The notes beneath the pieces are model-generated. The model had not been told where the DNA came from. It did no database searches and worked only from the letters and a program-made list of their open reading frames with translations. A program made the translations under genes and the position numbers. This document shows positions 1 through 6,940 of a stretch of 64,000 nucleotides of DNA, piece by piece (within the stretch, counting starts at the first letter, position 1; each line of letters begins with the position of its first letter). This stretch comes from DASRQK01 sp964436635. Lineage in GTDB: Bacteria > Bacteroidota > Bacteroidia > Sphingobacteriales > Sphingobacteriaceae. Where the stretch lies: the NCBI GenBank assembly GCA_964436635.1, contig CAYTDM010000010.1:1-64000 (forward strand), given 5' to 3'.

Positions 1-69
1 GTAATTGGAGCCGACGAGGTTCAACTTTTCAAAAATGAATATGAATACGCCGAGGCAGCCGGGGAATAG
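1..69 (+). CDS. C-terminal end of an unidentified gene (cut by window edge)
   Basis: Frame 1 is open from the first base to a TAG at 67-69 and encodes 22 residues ending EYAEAAGE. The 5' part lies outside the window. The peptide is too short to assign to a family, and it may not be coding at all. Confidence 0.3.
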   Translation, partial: VIGADEVQLFKNEYEYAEAAGE

Positions 70-286
70 AAAGCAGGCCTCCTCACGAGTTTTTGCTTTT
101 TGTCTTAGGGAAAATTGGCTATCGACAACAAGGTTTATTTCAAAGACTTATTGACAGGAACTCATACCAGCCTCGCACTCTAAAAGATTAATTGTTTTGC
201 AGCATATCACATCCTGAATAAAAGCTACAAAGCTTTAGATTAACAAACTATAGTCGACCATCAGGAAGCCTGAATTCATATCTATT

Positions 287-1015
287 ATGCAAATAACCGA
301 TACTACCAAGCAAAAATGGCTTGATCAAACCGAAAAGAACCTTGATCTTCTCATCGAGGAAATGGATGTCCTGCACAATACTCACAAGAACCATAGATTA
401 ATTGCAAAATTTTCATTTGGCGACGAAGCACGACGTGACCAGGAGGTTGTAAAGAGCTTTTTGGATTTCCATATGATATTGGGTATCATTAGAATGGATT
501 TGTACGTCGCAACATTGGTGTATTTGCGTGGGAAATTTCAGTCTGAAGCTATCTATTCCGCAAGACAGATTAGCGTGATAATTATCGAAGGATATAAAAA
601 GATTTACAATTTAATATTGGATGATAAAAAAGAAAAAAGTGAACAGCTAAAATTTCGTAATAAATCTTTTTGGATACGTACTGTTCAAAATGTTATCATA
701 AAATCTTATCCTGAGTACCAAATCCAATTTGAAGAGATTACGAAAAAACTCGATGATTATTTCGAAGTAAATTTTGAAGAATTGAGCCGAGTTCGTCACT
801 TTTCAGTACACTATGACTACGAGCCTTCAAAATTCATAGACATGGTATTATATCTCGATGTCGATAAAACCTATCAGAAACTTACACCTTTTATGCAGAT
901 CCTCCTTGATATGCAGATCCTGATGTATCAATTGTTGCCTGAATTTCAACAACGAAGCGAACAGTTTAATGATAAAATTTTAAGATACGTTAAAAATAAA
1001 GGCATTGGAAAATAA
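287..1015 (+). CDS. hypothetical protein, possible HEPN-like helical fold
   Basis: A 242-residue soluble, charged and largely helical protein with no signal peptide or membrane segment. I do not recognise the family. R170 and H175 sit in RHFSVH, which fits the R-x4-6-H motif of HEPN RNases and their inactive relatives. The motif lies in the C-terminal half, as is usual for HEPN, but one short motif is weak evidence. The gene stands alone, with no antitoxin-sized partner next to it, and is more AT-rich than the DNA at 3,400-9,800. An IS3 element follows immediately, so this may be accessory DNA. The start is an ATG; no good ribosome-binding site is visible. Confidence 0.6.
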   Translation: MQITDTTKQKWLDQTEKNLDLLIEEMDVLHNTHKNHRLIAKFSFGDEARRDQEVVKSFLDFHMILGIIRMDLYVATLVYLRGKFQSEAIYSARQISVIIIEGYKKIYNLILDDKKEKSEQLKFRNKSFWIRTVQNVIIKSYPEYQIQFEEITKKLDDYFEVNFEELSRVRHFSVHYDYEPSKFIDMVLYLDVDKTYQKLTPFMQILLDMQILMYQLLPEFQQRSEQFNDKILRYVKNKGIGK

Positions 1016-1102
1016 TGGGTATTCCGAAGTGTGTCGGCTTCCCGAAATTAAGACTGTGTGATTATACAAAATTCCTTTCAAATTAACCTAAACCTAAATA
1101 CC

Positions 1103-1961
1103 CTAAGACGCCTGTTTATCTCTTTCAATAATGGATAGAGCAGCATATTCTGTTGGTGGCATATTTCCAAGACTGTCATGTGGCCTGTGATTGTTATAAT
1201 CATCCATCCACTGCCAGGTAACTTCCCTCACTTCGTCCAATGTGTCAAACAGGTAGCAGTCCAACACATTATCACGGTAAGTGCCGTTCAATCTTTCCAC
1301 GAAACCGTTCTGCGTGGGCTTTCCGGGCTGGATGTATAAAAACTCGATGCCGTTGACCATGCTCCATTCCGTTAAAAGCTGGGATATGAACTCTGGACCG
1401 TTATCCATCCTGATTTTCCTAGGTCTGCCCCTGCGTTTAATCAGATGGTTCAACACCCAGACCACCCGGGAACTGCGCAGGGAATAATCCACTTCGATAT
1501 GCAATGCCTCTCTGTTGAAATCATCTATTTCGTTGAAAGAGCGGAACCGGCGGCCATTGCTCAGCGCATCGCTCATGACCACGAAGTAGCAGCGAAGCTA
1601 AATCCATCGACCAGGTGTCATTGGACGATATGGGTTTAACAAGCGGCTGTTTTTTCCTTTGCGGCAACCGCCGCTTTGCTTTCCTTCTTATGTTCAGTCC
1701 GATAAGCTTATGCACCCGATGGACGCGTTTGTGGTTCCATCCATAGCCCTCCCGGCGTAACCTCCTGAACGCTTTCCAGAAACCCTCCCGTGGGAAATCC
1801 TCCGCTTTCTTACGCAGAGCGGATTCAACCTCACTATCATCGCGCTTATTTACATAATAATAACAGGTCTTGCTCAAACCCAACACCCGGCACGCCCTGC
1901 TGATGCCTTTCCCTGACTCCATCAATTCCTGGGCAATCTGTTTTTTTTGGCAGGGCTTCAA
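1103..1961 (-). pseudogene. IS3-family transposase orfB, frameshifted
   Basis: This is the DDE integrase part of the IS3 transposase. The upstream piece (1521-1961) carries the N-terminal helical region and ends the homology at NDTWSMD, which holds the first catalytic Asp. The downstream piece (1103-1582, a different frame) carries MSDALSNGRRF, the second Asp in RMDNGPEF and the Glu in NGFVERLNG. Between D1 and MSDAL there are about 22 bases (1578-1599) beyond what the usual WSMDFMSDAL spacing needs, which changes the frame. The first piece has only a TTG start, consistent with translation by frameshifting from orfA. All three catalytic residues survive, but in two frames. Confidence 0.8.
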
Positions 1962-2224
1962 AGCTTTTTTGCAATGACCTCCTTTGCGGCCTCCAAATCA
2001 AGGGCAAGTTCAGCGTACATCCGCTTCAGCTTGCGGTTTTCTTCCTCCAGTTCCTTTACGCGTTTCAGCTCGCTGCCGTCAAGGCCACCGTATCGCTGCC
2101 GCCATTTGTAAAATGAGGCCGGACTAACTCCGTGCTCGCGCGTAATCTCCTGAACACTTTTACCCGCCTCGAATTCCTTAAGAATCTTACTGATCTGCTC
2201 TGGTTTGAATCGTTTACCTTTCAT
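1958..2224 (-). CDS. IS3-family transposase orfA (helix-turn-helix subunit)
   Basis: An 88-residue protein typical of IS3 OrfA. The N-terminal helix-turn-helix reads KRFKPEQISKILKEFEAG, then REHGVSPASFYKWRQRYGG, and is followed by a leucine-zipper-like helix (ELEEENRKLKRMYAEL). It binds the element ends and is normally fused to OrfB by programmed -1 frameshifting. It overlaps orfB by a few bases and ends VIAKKL. The gene looks intact even though its partner is broken. Confidence 0.85.
   Translation of the reverse strand: MKGKRFKPEQISKILKEFEAGKSVQEITREHGVSPASFYKWRQRYGGLDGSELKRVKELEEENRKLKRMYAELALDLEAAKEVIAKKL
1964..1970 (-). promoter_or_regulatory. programmed -1 frameshift site (A AAA AAG)
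   Basis: On the minus strand the heptamer AAAAAAG lies in frame as GCA AAA AAG just before the orfA stop codon. This is the canonical IS3-family slippery site. A -1 slip continues as A-L-K-P-C-Q-K-K into the orfB frame. orfB lacks an ATG of its own, which agrees with this mechanism. Confidence 0.75.
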
Positions 2225-2347
2225 AATATACTGTTAAAGTTATCAATCATTTTTCTATTCTCTAACAGTCTTTTTTATAGGGAAGCTTACAACCATTTCA
2301 GGGTATTGACTCTTCCCAATTAAACAAAGAAAAAGAAGAAAAAAAAA

Positions 2348-2386
2348 TTTTGCAAAAAGTAGCAGATTCCACTACTTTTTGCAAAA
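2348..2386. repeat. perfect 15-bp inverted repeat with 9-base loop
   Basis: The left arm TTTTGCAAAAAGTAG (2348-2362) and right arm CTACTTTTTGCAAAA (2372-2386) are exact complements around CAGATTCCA. An A-rich run precedes it, so read on the minus strand it would be a hairpin followed by a T-run, as in an intrinsic terminator. No intact minus-strand gene ends here. It could equally be an operator left from a lost gene. The stretch from 2330 to 2770 otherwise holds only this repeat and the Nudix remnant. Confidence 0.6.
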
Positions 2387-2393
2387 ATTTGCT

Positions 2394-2616
2394 CTCTTGG
2401 AAGAAGTCCACAAAGAACTGGGCTTAAACATCCAATTCAGTGCTATCTTTAACTCCAGTGGAACACAGATACCCTTTCCGGTGTACGCTGATGGCCGGTG
2501 AGCTGACCCCTACTGAACACGCCCAGGCGATATGGGTGTCACCTGCAACCCTGCTAAACTATGACTGGGCCGAAGCGGGCCTGCCGGTGGTGAGGGAGGT
2601 TTTGATGCACATTTGA
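2394..2616 (+). pseudogene. remnant of a MutT-like Nudix hydrolase
   Basis: Two frames each hold part of a Nudix-type protein. From 2394 one frame reads LLEEVHKELGLNI, which resembles the REXXEEXGU part of a Nudix box but has lost key residues, and it stops at 2499. From 2491 a second frame reads MAGELTPTEHAQ, then WVSPATLLNYDWAEAGLP, and stops at 2616. The second piece matches the usual C-terminal end of MutT-like pyrophosphohydrolases (GE.T.TEH...W......LDWAEADLP). The N-terminal half and the Nudix Gly are missing. This is a decayed fragment, not a functional gene. Confidence 0.55.
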
Positions 2617-2770
2617 GTTAAGGATTTTGAACAATTAAACATGTGACTTTTTTGTTTTTTCCGGAAAAGGTTTTCTATCTTTATCACAACCGATTATTGA
2701 CCACCTTGTGTATACGAAGAAGGCCACATGCAAATGTCAGGATGGGGGCAAAACTAAAATTGAATGATAT

Positions 2771-2992
2771 ATGTCTGAAATGGGTTTTATAAATATGGGG
2801 ACGGGTGAGCTGGTGTTGTTAATTATCCTGCCTATTGCGGTATTGTATTTCTATTGCCTGTTTCATGCGGCTACAAATACATCGATCCCAGGCACACATC
2901 GGCTGTTGTGGTTCCTGATCATACTGAGCATACCGCTTTTGGGGAGCATTGCGTATTGGTTTATGGGGAGAAAGGCCGGAATGAGGATATAG
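2771..2992 (+). CDS. small membrane protein with PLDc_N-like domain
   Basis: A 73-residue protein with two hydrophobic segments (about residues 10-32 and 44-66). The second ends in IPLLGSIAYWFMGRK. This arrangement, with the closing P-x-x-G-x-x-x-Y-W/F pattern and a basic tail, is typical of the phospholipase D nuclease N-terminal (PLDc_N) family, found as stand-alone small inner-membrane proteins in Bacteroidota. No catalytic domain follows, so it is not an enzyme. Its function is unknown. The next gene, also a small membrane protein, starts 22 bases downstream and may be co-transcribed. Confidence 0.7.
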   Translation: MSEMGFINMGTGELVLLIILPIAVLYFYCLFHAATNTSIPGTHRLLWFLIILSIPLLGSIAYWFMGRKAGMRI

Positions 2993-3014
2993 ATTGTGAA
3001 TCTTACCAACCTAA

Positions 3015-3320
3015 TTGACCGCTATGAAAAAGAATAAGCCAATATTGAGCATAGCGGTGGCTATCTTAAATATCTATTATTTTGCACTCTGGATCGTTGC
3101 TTTTAATCAATTTTCTAATCAAGCTGAGCGAGTAGATTTCTTTTTACAGCATTCGTACTTATTCAATTCGATTGGCACATTAAATTTGACACTTGTTGTC
3201 CTATCAATCATATCATTGATTTTTGTCAATCTCCGGCCATTTAAAAGTAAAGCACTGCGGTATACGATCTCATCCATTCATTTTCTGTTTCTCCTAATTG
3301 TACTTTGGAGCTATCTATAG
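3015..3320 (+). CDS. hypothetical three-span membrane protein
   Basis: A 101-residue protein. Hydrophobic stretches at about residues 11-31, 51-71 and 81-100 suggest three membrane segments, with Lys at the N-terminus (MKKNKP if the ATG at 3024 is used). I do not recognise a family. It follows the PLDc_N-like gene closely on the same strand. The open reading frame begins at a non-ATG codon, and the in-frame ATG at 3024 is the more likely start. Confidence 0.5.
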   Translation: MTAMKKNKPILSIAVAILNIYYFALWIVAFNQFSNQAERVDFFLQHSYLFNSIGTLNLTLVVLSIISLIFVNLRPFKSKALRYTISSIHFLFLLIVLWSYL

Positions 3321-3366
3321 ATTGGTACCCGATGATCACCTTCAGATTAGTTGATTCTACGCCATA

Positions 3367-3614
3367 TCACGGCTTACAAACCTTGCACGCCCCATACCCA
3401 TCCTTGATGGCTTCTTTCCTGGTGGTCTTGATCTTGCTCTGCCGCAGGTATCGGCAGCCGTCACGGTAGTATTTCTCTCCTGTCTTGGTGGTATAAACCA
3501 CCGAGTCTTTGGTCTGGGACTGACTGATCCGGCCCGCTGCCGGCTCCACGGACACGCCCCGCTGCTCAGCAGCACGCAGGCGAGCAACCATCCGAATAAA
3601 AATAACCATTTCAA
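3367..3614 (-). pseudogene. secreted Cys-rich (Ada-type metal-binding-like) protein, one-base frameshift
   Basis: Two overlapping frames together make one plausible protein. The frame starting at 3614 gives a good signal peptide (MKWLFLFGWLLACVLLSSG) and then turns into junk. The other frame gives VVYTTKTGEKYYRDGCRYL and KDGYGACKVCKP, the usual ending of small exported proteins in which Y-R-D-G-C...C-x-x-C resembles the Ada metal-binding fold. Adding one G to the GGGG run (CCCC at 3557-3560 on the plus strand) joins the two parts as LLSSGGVSVEPAAG. Either the gene is disabled or the base is missing from the assembly. Its start touches the palindrome of the divergent DUF1016 cassette. Confidence 0.6.
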
Positions 3615-3674
3615 AACGCAACTATGCGTTTAGTGTACGGATAGTCCAAATACGGGTGGGTATCTTTGTAGAAA
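3614..3674 (+). promoter_or_regulatory. operator-promoter module A (palindrome plus TATCTTTG)
   Basis: The palindrome AAACGCA-acta-TGCGTTT (3614-3631) is followed 29 bases later by TATCTTTG (3661-3668), a match to the Bacteroidota -7 box TAnnTTTG. The whole 61-base module recurs at 6025-6085 with 55 of 61 identities, and the flanks are unrelated. No clear -33 TTTG is present, so an activator or other factor may be needed. The palindrome is placed as a dimer-binding operator would be. It also abuts the start of the minus-strand Cys-rich gene. Confidence 0.6.
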
Positions 3675-3712
3675 AGTATGTATGATTGTTGTTGAAGATA
3701 AACCCAAAAAGT

Positions 3713-4765
3713 ATGGAAGCAGTGATTTCGGATGTGATCGCGATCATCGAAGAAGGACGGAAAAAAGCCTATCAGGCCATCAACACCTCGATGGTAGAGG
3801 CTTATTGGCTGGCAGGTAAGCGGATCGTCGAAGAAGAATTACAAGGACAGGAAAGAGCTGCATATGGGAAGTCTGTGATGAAGAGATTGTCGGAGGCATT
3901 GAAGATCAAATTTGGCAAGGGCTATTCAATGTCCAGTTTGTATGATTTCAAGAAGTTTTATCTAACTTTTCCAAATCAAGAGATTTTCCACAAGCTTTGT
4001 GGAAAATTGACCTGGAGTCATAACCGACTCTTAATGAGGGTAACGAATCAAGAAGCGAGGGGCTATTACATGCAGGAGGCAATTGAACAAAACTGGGGAG
4101 TTGAAACACTCGAACGGAACATCAGCACTTTGTATTACCAACGGTTGATCTCTTCCCAGGATCCAAAGCCTGTAGAGAAAGAGATGCTGGACAAGACCAG
4201 AGACTACGGGCAGGACACCCGTGATTTTATCCGCAACCCGGCAGTACTGGAGTTTCTGAATATCCCGGCGAGTAAGGCCTACACCGAACGCCAACTGGAG
4301 CAGTCGCTGATCGACAACATGCAGCAGTTCCTGCTGGAACTGGGCAAAGGTTTTGCTTTCGTGGCCCGGCAAAAACACATCCGGACTGAAACGGCGGATT
4401 TCTTCATCGATCTGGTGTTTTACAACTACATACTGAAATGCTTCGTCGTCCTCGAGTTGAAAACCGAAAAGATCACCCATCAGGATATCGGCCAACTGGA
4501 TATGTACGTCCGGATGTTTGATGATCTGGAGAGAAAGGAAGGGGACAATCCGACGATCGGTATATTGCTCTGCACGGAGACGGACCGCACCATCGCCAGG
4601 TACTCAGTACTGAGCGAAAGCAGACAGTTGTTCGCCAGCAAGTATCTGCCGTATCTGCCCACCGAAGAGGAGTTGGCAGCAGAAATAGAACGGGAAAAGC
4701 AAGTGCTGCGGGAGGAAAGAGTCATGTACCGGAAGACGGGATCAGAAATTGATGCTGGATCATGA
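3713..4765 (+). CDS. DUF1016 / YhcG-type PDDEXK nuclease-like protein
   Basis: A 350-residue protein. The N-terminal DUF1016 helical region (about 1-150) includes AYWLAGKRIVEEE and GKGYSMSSLYDFKKFY. The C-terminal YhcG PDDEXK region (about 180-330) includes FAFVARQKHI, then FFIDLVFYN and CFVVLELK, which supply the D...E-x-K signature expected for an active nuclease. Family members are common in defence and restriction neighbourhoods, but their substrate is not established. I prefer the ATG at 3713 over an upstream TTG at 3686 because it leaves a 40-base leader after the promoter. An ORF6N fragment overlaps the end of the gene. Confidence 0.85.
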   Translation: MEAVISDVIAIIEEGRKKAYQAINTSMVEAYWLAGKRIVEEELQGQERAAYGKSVMKRLSEALKIKFGKGYSMSSLYDFKKFYLTFPNQEIFHKLCGKLTWSHNRLLMRVTNQEARGYYMQEAIEQNWGVETLERNISTLYYQRLISSQDPKPVEKEMLDKTRDYGQDTRDFIRNPAVLEFLNIPASKAYTERQLEQSLIDNMQQFLLELGKGFAFVARQKHIRTETADFFIDLVFYNYILKCFVVLELKTEKITHQDIGQLDMYVRMFDDLERKEGDNPTIGILLCTETDRTIARYSVLSESRQLFASKYLPYLPTEEELAAEIEREKQVLREERVMYRKTGSEIDAGS

Positions 4766-4934
4766 CCTCGCGGGGCTATATGGCGTGACTACAGGAAATC
4801 TCAACAAGGCGGTCAAACGCAACATCAAGGTCGACCGGATCTTTGAGCACATCGACCGGCTCCAGGAGCGACTGGAAGCCCCTGTCCTACCTGAGCGCAA
4901 ACAGATTGGGTATGAGATTGGAGGGAAAAAGTGA
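4749..4934 (+). pseudogene. ORF6N gene remnant with internal deletion (cassette A)
   Basis: A 61-codon frame. The N-terminal part, LDHDLAGLYGVTTGNLNKAVKRN, broken here as LDHDLAGLYGV and NLNKAVKRN, is the start of an ORF6N domain. It then joins in frame to IFEHIDRLQERLEAP and IGYEIGGKK, the C-terminal tail of the intact ORF6N gene at 6937-7452. The middle of the domain (about 90 residues in the intact copy) is missing. The ORF6N frame reads back into the end of the DUF1016 gene, as the intact copy does with KilA-N. Bases 4849-4927 are identical to 7367-7445. Confidence 0.7.
4849..4927 (+). repeat. 79-bp identical ORF6N tail, copy 1 (partner 7367-7445)
   Basis: This stretch is base-for-base identical to 7367-7445, while the flanking sequence differs. 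It encodes HIDRLQERLEAPVLPERKQ and beyond, up to the last codons. Perfect identity including third positions implies a recent duplication or gene conversion. Confidence 0.85.
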
Positions 4935-5104
4935 TATATTTGAAATTCGTCAAACAGCCAGACCGAAGATAGGGATGGTTACAGAAGGACTCAATATACG
5001 GATTATCCGTGCAACGTATGATCCAATGAAAAGCGTACGGAGAGAGTAACCGTTCGATCGCTCTTTTTCTGGCCATCGGCCATAAGACGGTCCATATAAT
5101 TGGT

Positions 5105-5376
5105 TTCAACAACATGTTTGAATTGACAAGTGAAGAGTATCGGATTTTAAGGAGCCAATTTGGCACCTTAAAACAAGGTGGGCATTCAAAATACCTCCCA
5201 ATGGCTTTTACCGAGCATGGTGTACTTATGCTGTCCAGTGTGCTCAATAGCCCACGGGCAACCATGACAAGAACATCGAGCTTGTATTCCAGTATCTCGA
5301 CGAACTAAACGAAAAGATCAATCACCCTTCGCTCTCACCATCCCGGGAACCTATCGGCTATAAGATTGGAGAATAA
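5105..5376 (+). pseudogene. second ORF6N gene remnant, deleted and frameshifted
   Basis: From about 5105 the frame reads NNMFELTSEEYRILRSQFG, then KYLPMAFTEHGVLMLSSVL, which is the central and later part of an ORF6N domain. After NSPRA the homology moves to another frame, which reads NHDKNIELVFQYLDELNEK and then EPIGYKIGE with a stop at 5374-5376. The dimerising or coiled-coil middle present in the intact copy (NIQIMRVF...) is missing. The N-terminal DNA-binding part is also absent. This copy is not closely related to the other tail sequence, so it is a separate ORF6N gene. Confidence 0.65.
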
Positions 5377-5477
5377 AATTATAATTGCTTCCAAATTTTA
5401 AACAGATCGTGTTGAAAACGGACTGATCCGCCAATTCCTGAGCCTCATCGGGAGACAAAAAGCAGGCACATATGTCC

Positions 5478-5580
5478 GACAAACACGACTTCCCGGAAGA
5501 TTTTATGTTTCGGCTTTCCAAGGATGAATAGCATGAGCTTATCACAATCTGTGATAAGCTGCCCGATGGGGCGAAATACA
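5478..5580 (+). pseudogene. third ORF6N remnant with in-frame stop
   Basis: One frame reads DFPEDFMFRLSKDE, then a TAG codon, then HELITICDKLPDGAKY. Both halves match the middle of ORF6N proteins of the RFPEDFMFRLSKxEQxELITxCDxL type. The TAG replaces what is normally Gln, as a single CAG-to-TAG change would. Nothing recognisable flanks it. It may be part of the same dead gene as the fragment just upstream, but the two overlap in domain position, so a separate copy is more likely. Confidence 0.5.
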
Positions 5581-5638
5581 TTATGATGTTGACTCAATAT
5601 ACAAAGCTCATAAAGTCTTTCAACGTTTTACTAACGAT

Positions 5639-5719
5639 TTACACCACCCTATCCACCAGCCAATCCAAAAACTGCTGGTGCTCGTAGCTGCGGTCGTACT
5701 CGTGAAACAACTGTCCCAT
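5639..5719 (-). pseudogene. short C-terminal fragment of an unidentified gene
   Basis: A 26-residue minus-strand frame, MGQLFHEYDRSYEHQQFLD and onward, ends at TAA (5639-5641) and is preceded two codons upstream by an in-frame stop. The amino-acid composition looks like real protein. I do not recognise the family. The rest of the gap from 5377 to 6024 holds the third ORF6N remnant and a diverged duplication. Confidence 0.3.
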
Positions 5720-5800
5720 TGCCAGTCAGCGGTGTGAAGAATATTCATCCGTCTATGATACATATCGTTTTATCCTCGACAATATATGATATGTAGTCAG

Positions 5801-6020
5801 TTGCCTTTTCGCCGACACTTCAAAATAAAGAATTGGATATCAATGGATTTTACGGGAACCCGTATTGGAATGAGAATATGCTCTCAGCCATAATCCTATT
5901 TCAACTGTGTTCAAAGGTGCTTTTTTGCTTTACCCAGGACTCATCACTCAACTTTTGCATTTTATTACCGACATTTAAAAATAAATGACTGTATATCAGA
6001 TGATTTAACGAGGTATCCGT
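5801..6020 (+). repeat. diverged direct repeat pair upstream of cassette B
   Basis: Bases 5801-5863 and about 5955-6020 align with many matches: TTGC.TTTT, CCGACA.TT, AAAATAAA, TATCA, GATTTAACG or its counterpart, and CCCGT or TCCGT. The copies are about 155 bases apart, just before operator module B. Their role is unknown. They may be remains of an older duplicated promoter region. Confidence 0.45.
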
Positions 6021-6024
6021 TTAC

Positions 6025-6085
6025 AAACGCAACTATGCGTTTAGGGTACGGATCGTGTAAATGCGGGTGGGTATCTTTGGAGAAA
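6025..6085 (+). promoter_or_regulatory. operator-promoter module B (palindrome plus TATCTTTG)
   Basis: The palindrome AAACGCA-acta-TGCGTTT (6025-6042) and TATCTTTG (6072-6079) have the same spacing as module A at 3614-3674. Six of the 61 positions differ, and none of them falls in the palindrome or the -7 box. The palindrome and promoter are therefore conserved while the linker drifted, which points to a functional site. It drives the KilA-N/ORF6N pair. Confidence 0.6.
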
Positions 6086-6115
6086 GGATAAGTGACATAC
6101 ATAACCCAAGACATC

Positions 6116-6940
6116 ATGAGCAAAGGAAAAAAGATAAATGTACAGGGAATTGATATTCTATTATATCAAAACGACAATGATGATTTCATTTCACTCACGG
6201 ACATCGCCAGGCATAAAGATCCTGAGCATACGGATGCGATCATCCAAAACTGGATGAGAAACCGCAACACAGTAGAGTTACTGGGGTTTTGGGAGACCAT
6301 CTATAATCCGGATTTTAAACCCCTCGAATTCGAGGGGTTTAGAAAACAAGCCGGGCTGAATAGTTTTGTGATGACCCCTAAGCGGTGGATAGAAACGACC
6401 AATGCAATCGGAATGGTCTCAAAAGCAGGCCGCTATGGTGGTACTTTCGCACATAAGGATATCGCTCTGGAGTTTGCTTCATGGATTTCCATTGAGTTCA
6501 AACTGTATGTGATCAAAGAGTTCCAGCGGCTCAAAGACGAGGAAAACAACCGGCTAAAACTGGACTGGAACCTACAGCGGACATTGGCCAAAGTAAATTA
6601 CCACATCCACACGGATGCGATCAAAGAAAACCTGATCCCAAAAGTGATCACAAAACAGCAGGCCGGATTTGTCTATGCATCCGAAGCCGACTTGCTCAAT
6701 GTCGCTCTATTCGGCATCACAGCGATGGAATGGCGGGAGTCCAACCCGGATCAAAAGGGGAGTGTCCGGGATCATGCCACACTGGAGCAGTTGGTCGTAT
6801 TGAGCAACCTGGAAAGTATCAATGCACTGCTTATCCAGCAAGGACTATCGCAACACGAACGACTCCCCCAGCTCAATCAGGTAGCGATCACGCAGATGAA
6901 ATCCCTGCTGCAAAGCAAGGCGATGAAAAAGCTGGAGTGA
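6116..6940 (+). CDS. KilA-N domain-containing protein
   Basis: A 274-residue protein from the ATG at 6116 (a GTG at 6092 would add eight residues). The first 130 residues are a KilA-N DNA-binding domain: DFISLTDIARHKDPEHTD, LLGFWETIYNPDFKP and GRYGGTFAHKDIALEF, then FKLYVIKEFQRLK. The C-terminal half (YASEADLLNVALFGITAMEW to the end) is the conserved partner region often found on bacterial chromosomal KilA-N proteins. Such proteins are related to phage antirepressors, and their cellular role is uncertain. The TGA overlaps the GTG start of the next ORF6N gene, suggesting translational coupling. Promoter module B lies directly upstream. Confidence 0.8.
   Translation: MSKGKKINVQGIDILLYQNDNDDFISLTDIARHKDPEHTDAIIQNWMRNRNTVELLGFWETIYNPDFKPLEFEGFRKQAGLNSFVMTPKRWIETTNAIGMVSKAGRYGGTFAHKDIALEFASWISIEFKLYVIKEFQRLKDEENNRLKLDWNLQRTLAKVNYHIHTDAIKENLIPKVITKQQAGFVYASEADLLNVALFGITAMEWRESNPDQKGSVRDHATLEQLVVLSNLESINALLIQQGLSQHERLPQLNQVAITQMKSLLQSKAMKKLE

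Larger units (their letters stand above)
1050..2272 (-). mobile_element. IS3-family insertion sequence, transposase disrupted
   Basis: About 1.22 kb, a normal length for IS3 elements. It contains orfA and orfB in overlapping frames on the minus strand. Short inverted ends are visible: AAGACTGT at 1050-1057 and its complement ACAGTCTT at 2265-2272. The exact ends and a target-site duplication are not certain. orfB is broken (see its entry), so the copy should not move by itself. The element lies between an orphan gene and a Nudix remnant. Confidence 0.75.

Noticed and set aside
1281..1639. Plus-strand frames across the IS3 transposase
   Set aside because: They are antisense to orfB; the minus strand carries the DDE motifs.
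4031..4495. Minus-strand frame of 154 codons opposite DUF1016
   Set aside because: No family signature, and it lies wholly within the well-supported nuclease-like gene.
5351..5581. Minus-strand 76-codon frame
   Set aside because: It is the complement of the third ORF6N remnant, which explains the sequence better.
6730..6936. Upstream extension of the ORF6N gene
   Set aside because: These codons are the KilA-N sequence read in another frame. ORF6N homology starts only at about 6937.
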